A DNA stretch of 40,233 bases from a virus: IMG/VR virus record IMGVR_UViG_3300014711_000001, positions 1-40,233 of that record; one strand, given 5' to 3'. Made by a program: the position numbers and the translations under genes. The notes below the pieces were generated by a model, which was not told the origin of the DNA, did not search any database, and saw only the letters and a program-made list of their open reading frames with translations. Positions 36,772 to 40,233 of this stretch are shown here, in pieces; the stretch's first letter is position 1; each line of letters begins with the position of its first letter.

Positions 36772-37725
36772 TCATTTTGCCCCGTTTGTCCCTTTTGTCT
36801 GGACAAAAGAAACCAGCTTCCCCAGCGCATTTGACGCGCGGCGCTTCTGGTCAGCGGTTCGGGTATATCGCTGCACATTCCCCAATGACTTATGGCCTGT
36901 AATCGCTGCCACCTCAAAGGCCGATGCCCCGGCCAGTGCAAGCCTTGTGGCGGCGAGGTGGCGGCATCCGTGAATAGATAGGCCAACCATCCCCAGCCGC
37001 CTTACTTCCCTGTCAAAGGCTATTGAAAACGCTTCGGGCGTCCACGGTTTACCCCGATAGGTCGCAAGGATCGTGGTGGTCTGTGTCTCCCGCTTCCACC
37101 TTGCAAGCTCCCTCTGCATTTCTTTATCAAGCGGGATTGATAATTCTGTGCCGGTCTTTTGTTGGGTCAGGGTGATCCAATCCCCGTCCCATTGGCCCCA
37201 GGTTAGGCGCACAAGGTCAGATCGTCGCTGGCCTGTGGCAAGTGCCAACAATACCGCGCGGCGCATTTCCTCGCGGGCGTTTTCAAGCCAGTATGTTACT
37301 TGTTCCTCGGTCCACGGCGCACCCTGATTTTGCTTGAACCTAGGCACGTCCCGGCAGGGGTTGTTTTCGATCAGATCCAAATCAATGGCGTGTTTGAATA
37401 ATTGGGATATGACAGCCAAAACCATATTGGCCTGACCCTCGCCACGGATCGCCACAAGTTCCCTCAACATCAGGATGTTGCGGCGTTTGATGTTCTCTAT
37501 CGGGGAATTAAGCAGTTCGACGGGGATGTATTTGAACGCCCGCTCATAGGCTGTCTGTGTTCCCGCGCCCAAGGCCCGCCAAGCGGCGGTTGTCTGATAA
37601 CTGACGATGATATGCCCCAACGTCCCAAAACCGGGAACCGTTGGCTTTACCTTGCGCTCATAACGATAGGTTTTGACGCTTCCGTCTTTGAGCCTTGCCT
37701 TGACGGTTATCGTTTTGCGCGACAT
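36772..37725 (-). CDS. int: Tyrosine recombinase / phage integrase
   Basis: 317 residues. An N-terminal SAM-like DNA-binding region ('GAGTQTAYERAFKYIPVELLNSPIENIKRRNILMLRELVAIRG') precedes the catalytic domain: Arg in TGQRRSDLVRL (R167), H-x-x-R in IHGCRH (H252, R255), His in TGHKSLG (H278) and the nucleophile in VQRYTR (Y287). It should integrate and excise the phage at an attP near its 3' end. It overlaps the excisionase-like gene by 68 bases and is the last gene of the leftward operon. The C-terminus ends in a charged tail. Confidence 0.95.
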   Translation of the reverse strand: MSRKTITVKARLKDGSVKTYRYERKVKPTVPGFGTLGHIIVSYQTTAAWRALGAGTQTAYERAFKYIPVELLNSPIENIKRRNILMLRELVAIRGEGQANMVLAVISQLFKHAIDLDLIENNPCRDVPRFKQNQGAPWTEEQVTYWLENAREEMRRAVLLALATGQRRSDLVRLTWGQWDGDWITLTQQKTGTELSIPLDKEMQRELARWKRETQTTTILATYRGKPWTPEAFSIAFDREVRRLGMVGLSIHGCRHLAATRLALAGASAFEVAAITGHKSLGNVQRYTRTADQKRRASNALGKLVSFVQTKGTNGAK

Positions 37726-37933
37726 GTAGCGCCTCGGTTAATATGCGGTCCACGGATGATGGGCTATTACCCCCCTTGAGGCGTGACCTGTCAATCGCCT
37801 CCCGGTCCCATCGTTTCATGGTCAGGAACGTGACGGGCGGGGGTATCTGCCGGGTGGCCTCCATGCGCCGGACGCTGGACACAGAGCAATCCAGGTATTC
37901 AGCCAAAGCCTTTCGGGATAGCCAGCGAGCCAT
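37658..37933 (-). CDS. Excisionase-like HTH protein
   Basis: 91 residues from the ATG at 37933 (TGATG overlap with the upstream stop). 'WLSRKALAEYLDCSVSSVRRMEATRQIPPPVTFLTMKRWDREAIDRSRLKGG' has the winged-helix/AlpA-type fold common to excisionases and small phage activators. It directly precedes and overlaps the integrase, so it most likely directs recombination towards excision. The tail ('AQNDNRQGKAQRRKRQNLSL') is basic. Whether it represses integrase expression as well is unknown. Confidence 0.78.
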   Translation of the reverse strand: MARWLSRKALAEYLDCSVSSVRRMEATRQIPPPVTFLTMKRWDREAIDRSRLKGGNSPSSVDRILTEALHVAQNDNRQGKAQRRKRQNLSL

Positions 37934-38280
37934 CACTCACCGCCTTTCAGTGCTGCGCCATTTGGCAAAGGCTTCCAAAGACTTGGTTTCAGCAAGTCAC
38001 CATTTCGATTTACCCATTCCGGCTTAAATGGCCTGAAATCAATTATTCGCCCAATTTCAATGCTGTTGCGATCCAACCCCCCGGCAAGCAAAACCTCGTC
38101 AACTTCGGGATTTTGCGCTAACCACTCCTCCGCGCTCTCAATCGGTCGCCACGCCTGCGCGGCTTCCAGTTCTGCGATGCGGGCGACCGCTCTTCTAACG
38201 CCATCTGCTTCAAAGTCTGATCCTTCGGCTTCGAGACACAGGATTGCGCTTGCTAAAGCTGTCTTGTCAATTTCGACCAT
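37933..38280 (-). CDS. DUF551-like paralogue (degenerate)
   Basis: 115 residues from the second ATG at 38280 (an ATG also at 38283). After 'VEIDKTALASAILCLEAEGSDFEADGVRRAV' comes 'ARIAELEAAQAWRPIESAEEW', then 'LDRNSIEIGRIIDFRPFKPEWVNRNGDLLKPSLWKPLPNGAALKGGE'. The core and the LKGGE end match the DUF551-like gene at 2713 and the one at 38397, but the middle has drifted. A 110-bp structured leader precedes the start. Function unknown. Confidence 0.7.
   Translation of the reverse strand: MVEIDKTALASAILCLEAEGSDFEADGVRRAVARIAELEAAQAWRPIESAEEWLAQNPEVDEVLLAGGLDRNSIEIGRIIDFRPFKPEWVNRNGDLLKPSLWKPLPNGAALKGGE
38138..38185. repeat. 48-bp repeat, copy B
   Basis: Identical over 48 bases to copy A (2909-2956) and with three differences to copy C (38602-38649). 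All copies lie in the same place in DUF551-like genes. The two identical copies lie 4.9 kb apart on the circle. Confidence 0.9.
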
Positions 38281-38396
38281 CATTCACCACCTTTCAATTA
38301 AAGCGCCGGGGTGCATGAGGCCACCGCCCCGGCTCGGTGTGCGAAATATAGTTGGCGCAGGGAGGCGCGTTGATCCAGCTTTATGCCTCATGCAAT
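38281..38396 (-). promoter_or_regulatory. Structured leader of the degenerate DUF551-like gene
   Basis: Unlike other junctions of this operon, 113 bases separate the stop at 38397 from the next start. On the minus strand the 5' TGCATGAGGC (complement of 38385-38394) can pair with GCCTCATGCA (complement of 38312-38321), while that second element lies in the loop of a 7-bp GC hairpin formed by 38305-38311 and 38327-38333, followed by GCTTT. The layout suggests alternative folding such as an attenuator, or a small RNA. Confidence 0.45.
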
Positions 38397-38864
38397 TCAC
38401 TCACCGCCTTTCAATGCTGGTGGTTGGGGTAAGGGCACCCAGTGGGTCGGATAAATTGGTCCAACAGCGCCGTGTGTGTCATAGGTAGACCAATACCAAA
38501 ACGGAGTTTCCGTCCGTGGGTTCGGCACTATCCATTTCCCGGTGGTCGGTGTACTGCGAGGAACAAAAAGTATTATTTCGGTTTCATCTTTCGGCGCAGT
38601 CTCAATCGGTCGCCACTTCTGCGCCGCTTCCAGTTCTGCGATGCGGGCGCAATACTTTTGTGCGTCTAATTCGTATTCAGCCAAATCAATATTGTCTTGG
38701 GAAAGACGTTTGAATAGTTCGCTAAGTTGCTTATCCCTCTCCCTCACCGCTTCGATCAAAGCGGGTACATGCGTTTCGATCAGACCAAGAACGATGGCTG
38801 CGCTGTCATAGGCGCGCGGAAGCAGGGCCTCAATCTCATTCAGTTGTTCGGGGGTAAGAGTCAT
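38397..38864 (-). CDS. DUF551-containing coiled-coil protein
   Basis: 155 residues from the ATG at 38864, which overlaps the upstream stop (ATGA); an ATG at 38873 is possible. N-terminal 'LTPEQLNEIEALLPRAYDSAAIVLGLIETHVPALIEAVRERDKQL' and a coiled coil lead to 'IAELEAAQKWRPIETAPKDETEIILFV ... FWYWSTYDTHGAVGPIYPTHWVPLPQPPALKGGE', a clear DUF551 domain with the P-x-HW-x-PLP motif. This is the most complete of three paralogues. Its role is unknown. Confidence 0.78.
   Translation of the reverse strand: MTLTPEQLNEIEALLPRAYDSAAIVLGLIETHVPALIEAVRERDKQLSELFKRLSQDNIDLAEYELDAQKYCARIAELEAAQKWRPIETAPKDETEIILFVPRSTPTTGKWIVPNPRTETPFWYWSTYDTHGAVGPIYPTHWVPLPQPPALKGGE
38602..38649. repeat. 48-bp repeat, copy C
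   Basis: Diverged third copy of the repeat at 2909-2956 and 38138-38185, with three differences in 48 bases. It encodes RIAELEAAQKWRPIE in the complete DUF551 gene, which may be the source of the other copies. Confidence 0.85.
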
Positions 38865-39103
38865 GGTTTCCATGTGATGCCTTCCATGTGATCTGCAACG
38901 CGATCTTTGGCCTGTAACAATAGGTTGATTGCCTCAGTCAAAGCGGGGCTTCCGCCTGATGCTTCGACTTCTCGCATTGCCGCATTAATGGCAATTTCTG
39001 CCGAGGACCAATGCTGGACAGAAGCGCGCGAAGGGATGCCATCGCCACGATCAGACGGGCGTGGATAAGTGAACTTTGGTCCGTGTTTCTGTTCGGGGGT
39101 CAT
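38861..39103 (-). CDS. Small hypothetical protein
   Basis: 80 residues. 'MTPEQKHGPKFTYPRPSDRG', then 'SVQHWSSAEIAINAAMREVEASGGSPALTEAINLLLQAKDRVADHMEG'. The C-terminal two thirds form one or two long helices. ATGA overlaps on both sides support translation. No family recognised; the helical region resembles small early phage proteins of the 'HWSSAEIAINAAM' type common beside DUF551 genes. Confidence 0.68.
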   Translation of the reverse strand: MTPEQKHGPKFTYPRPSDRGDGIPSRASVQHWSSAEIAINAAMREVEASGGSPALTEAINLLLQAKDRVADHMEGITWKP

Positions 39104-39675
39104 TGGGTGTCCTTGTTGTAGGGCTGAATAGCGCCAATGAAAATTTGAACATCGTAAGTTTTTTCAGTAGCTCCCAATATCCAGCCTTGTTGATATGCTC
39201 GCGCCGCATTGATAGCCGCGCCGACTTCGCGCAGGGCAATATCAAACGGATGGCGAAAAACCAAGAAACCTTCTTCGGTTTCAACCTCACCGCATTTGCG
39301 GCATGAGCATGTTATTTTGAACTTGTAGACAGACGTGCTTCCACCCCCGCCGTTATCATCTTCAACATCAAAGCCAAGTATTTCATCAACGCAGTCTTGG
39401 CATGTGTCGATTTGATTGCCGACGCAATCTTTCAGAAGTGGCTTGTTGTGTTTATTGCAGGTAACAGCGACACCTGCCGTCACAACGTCGCTGACAGTTT
39501 GATAAAACTTATCTTCGGTTGCCTCGGCAGAAGCCACCCAAGCATCTTCTTTGGCTTCGACCCAATTACATGACTCACAACTGAACGGGCTGCATTGCTG
39601 CATACCGACACCAATATCAACGAAGTCAGCCGTTGCAAGATTACCGCATTCGGGGCATTTTCTTATGTCGGTCAC
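39100..39675 (-). CDS. Multi-zinc-site protein
   Basis: 191 residues with three groups of cysteines: CPECG plus CSPFSCESC (residues 7-36), C-x(2)-H ... DC ... CQDC (about 73-95) and CSCRKCGE (about 122-129). 'CPECGNLATADFVDIGVGMQQCSPFSCESCNWVEA' alone is a full zinc ribbon. The end ('HPFDIALREVGAAINAARAYQQGWILGATEKTYDVQIFIGAIQPYN') is helical, then beta. It may bind nucleic acid or protein through several zinc modules. I do not recognise the full-length family. Confidence 0.72.
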   Translation of the reverse strand: MTDIRKCPECGNLATADFVDIGVGMQQCSPFSCESCNWVEAKEDAWVASAEATEDKFYQTVSDVVTAGVAVTCNKHNKPLLKDCVGNQIDTCQDCVDEILGFDVEDDNGGGGSTSVYKFKITCSCRKCGEVETEEGFLVFRHPFDIALREVGAAINAARAYQQGWILGATEKTYDVQIFIGAIQPYNKDTQ

Positions 39676-39893
39676 GGCGCACCTGCCAGACCGCAGTAGC
39701 CGTGGGTGGTGGATAGTTTTGTCTCTGCAAAAGGGACAAATTTAACTCTACCAAAAGGGTCTAAAGTCTGTGCTTCTGTGACAACATTTACCTTTTTCCA
39801 ACGCCAAGCCATGCAACTTGAACCTTGACAAAGCCCGTTGCTCAATTTCATCGGGCATAGTTTTTCGCCTCTTTTCGCTTCCTCAATAATCAT
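39672..39893 (-). CDS. Small four-Cys phage protein
   Basis: 73 residues. 'KLCPMKLSNGLCQGSSCMAWRWKK ... HGYCGLAGAP' holds four cysteines arranged as in a widespread family of small phage proteins (C-x-x-x...C-x-x-x-x-CMAWRW, ending GYCGLAG). They probably hold a zinc ion or iron-sulfur cluster; function unknown. ATGA overlaps with both the HNH gene and the multi-zinc gene show it is part of the same coupled operon. Confidence 0.78.
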   Translation of the reverse strand: MIIEEAKRGEKLCPMKLSNGLCQGSSCMAWRWKKVNVVTEAQTLDPFGRVKFVPFAETKLSTTHGYCGLAGAP

Positions 39894-40233
39894 ATCCGTG
39901 TCCCCTGTTTAACCAGCTTCAACCGATGCGGTGACTTGGCCCATAAACCGTCAGCTATCCTGTGGGGATCTTCGCCAACGATGGCCCAGAATGTTTTTTC
40001 CCCGTGAGCGTGTTGATAAGCGTGGTGATACGCGCAAAGGGGAACCGTTTTATCATCCCCCGGCTTCTGCCCCATACCTGCATGTGACCCAAGCCTGACG
40101 TGTGCGGCTTCTATCTTTCCTGCACATGATCCATCTGCGGCGATACAGTTGTGGCCTCTGACCCATTGGAGGTGGGACGGCAAACGGATGGGGCCATCAT
40201 CGCGGATGTTGGTGCGGGCTGGCTTGCGGCGGG
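39890..40233 (-). CDS. HNH nuclease-like protein (DUF968/Ref-type), cut by window edge
   Basis: The full gene starts at ATG 87 across the circle junction and encodes 117 residues. 'HLQWVRGHNCIAADGSCAGKIEAAHVRLGSHAGMGQKPGDDKTVPLCAYHHAYQHAHGEKTFWAIVG' has the H...P-L-C-x-x-HH-x-x-x-H order of HNH proteins, with AAHV supplying the first His, as in DUF968/Ref-like phage nucleases associated with recombination. Expected role: metal-dependent DNA cleavage during recombination or repair. Two of the family's cysteines (C in GHNC and GSC) may bind zinc. Within the window the frame is open to the last base. Confidence 0.85.
   Translation of the reverse strand, partial: RRKPARTNIRDDGPIRLPSHLQWVRGHNCIAADGSCAGKIEAAHVRLGSHAGMGQKPGDDKTVPLCAYHHAYQHAHGEKTFWAIVGEDPHRIADGLWAKSPHRLKLVKQGTRI
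40157..40233. repeat. Terminal redundancy, right copy
   Basis: Identical to bases 1-77. It is the second end of the circular overlap and should be removed when the genome is closed, giving about 40,156 bp. Confidence 0.95.

Overview
The window is a complete temperate, short-tailed (podovirus-like) phage genome assembled as a circle. Bases 1-77 and 40157-40233 are identical, so the non-redundant genome is about 40,156 bp. Joining the ends restores an HNH-nuclease gene that the window edge cuts. The overlap length equals a k-mer size (77) widely used by short-read assemblers, so it is more likely an assembly overlap than a natural terminal repeat. The host is probably an alphaproteobacterium. 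This is inferred from gene families (ERF recombinase with its SSB-like partner, a DUF6456-like protein, a gene-transfer-agent-type 3TM holin, SU10/P22-like head genes), not from a host marker. No tRNA, CRISPR array or IS element was seen.

Layout: an immunity region at about 3.6-4.5 kb holds a leftward XRE repressor and a rightward Cro-like gene. It has two near-identical 48-bp inverted operators, one on each side. The leftward early operon starts near 3.6 kb and runs through many small coupled genes, ERF recombinase, an SSB-like protein, a DUF1367-like protein, HNH nuclease (across the circle junction), zinc-binding proteins, DUF551-like proteins, an excisionase-like protein and a tyrosine integrase ending at 36,772. 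The rightward operon runs from cro (4,455) to 36,579. The two operons converge on a roughly 190-bp hairpin- and palindrome-rich segment beside the integrase that probably carries attP.

The rightward operon begins with small membrane proteins, a DNA methyltransferase, a VRR-NUC nuclease, a DnaA-domain-IV-like protein and a replication initiator with an iteron-like array inside its gene. A GT61 glycosyltransferase, a DUF6456-like protein and a GT2 glycosyltransferase follow. The virion block runs from terminase (12.3 kb) through a P22-type portal, a SAM methyltransferase, scaffold, SU10/DUF5309 coat protein, terminator, decoration-like proteins, a GT-A glycosyltransferase, SU10 adaptor and a gp10-like tail hub. 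Then come two unusual genes that look like class II and class I terpene cyclase-fold proteins, several ejection-like proteins, fibre proteins and a polyglycine adhesin. No tape-measure or sheath gene is present. Lysis follows (membrane proteins, an endolysin-like muramidase, 3TM holin), then an HTH-metallophosphoesterase and small genes.

The most interesting points are: the terpene-cyclase-like pair between tail and ejection genes; a putative replication origin of four 11-bp-phased iterons followed by a purine tract inside the initiator gene, next to a stand-alone DnaA DNA-binding domain; the mirrored operators; a CTG-initiated glycosyltransferase; three copies of a 48-bp repeat in DUF551-like genes; and structured RNA-like sequence near 36.5 and 38.3 kb.
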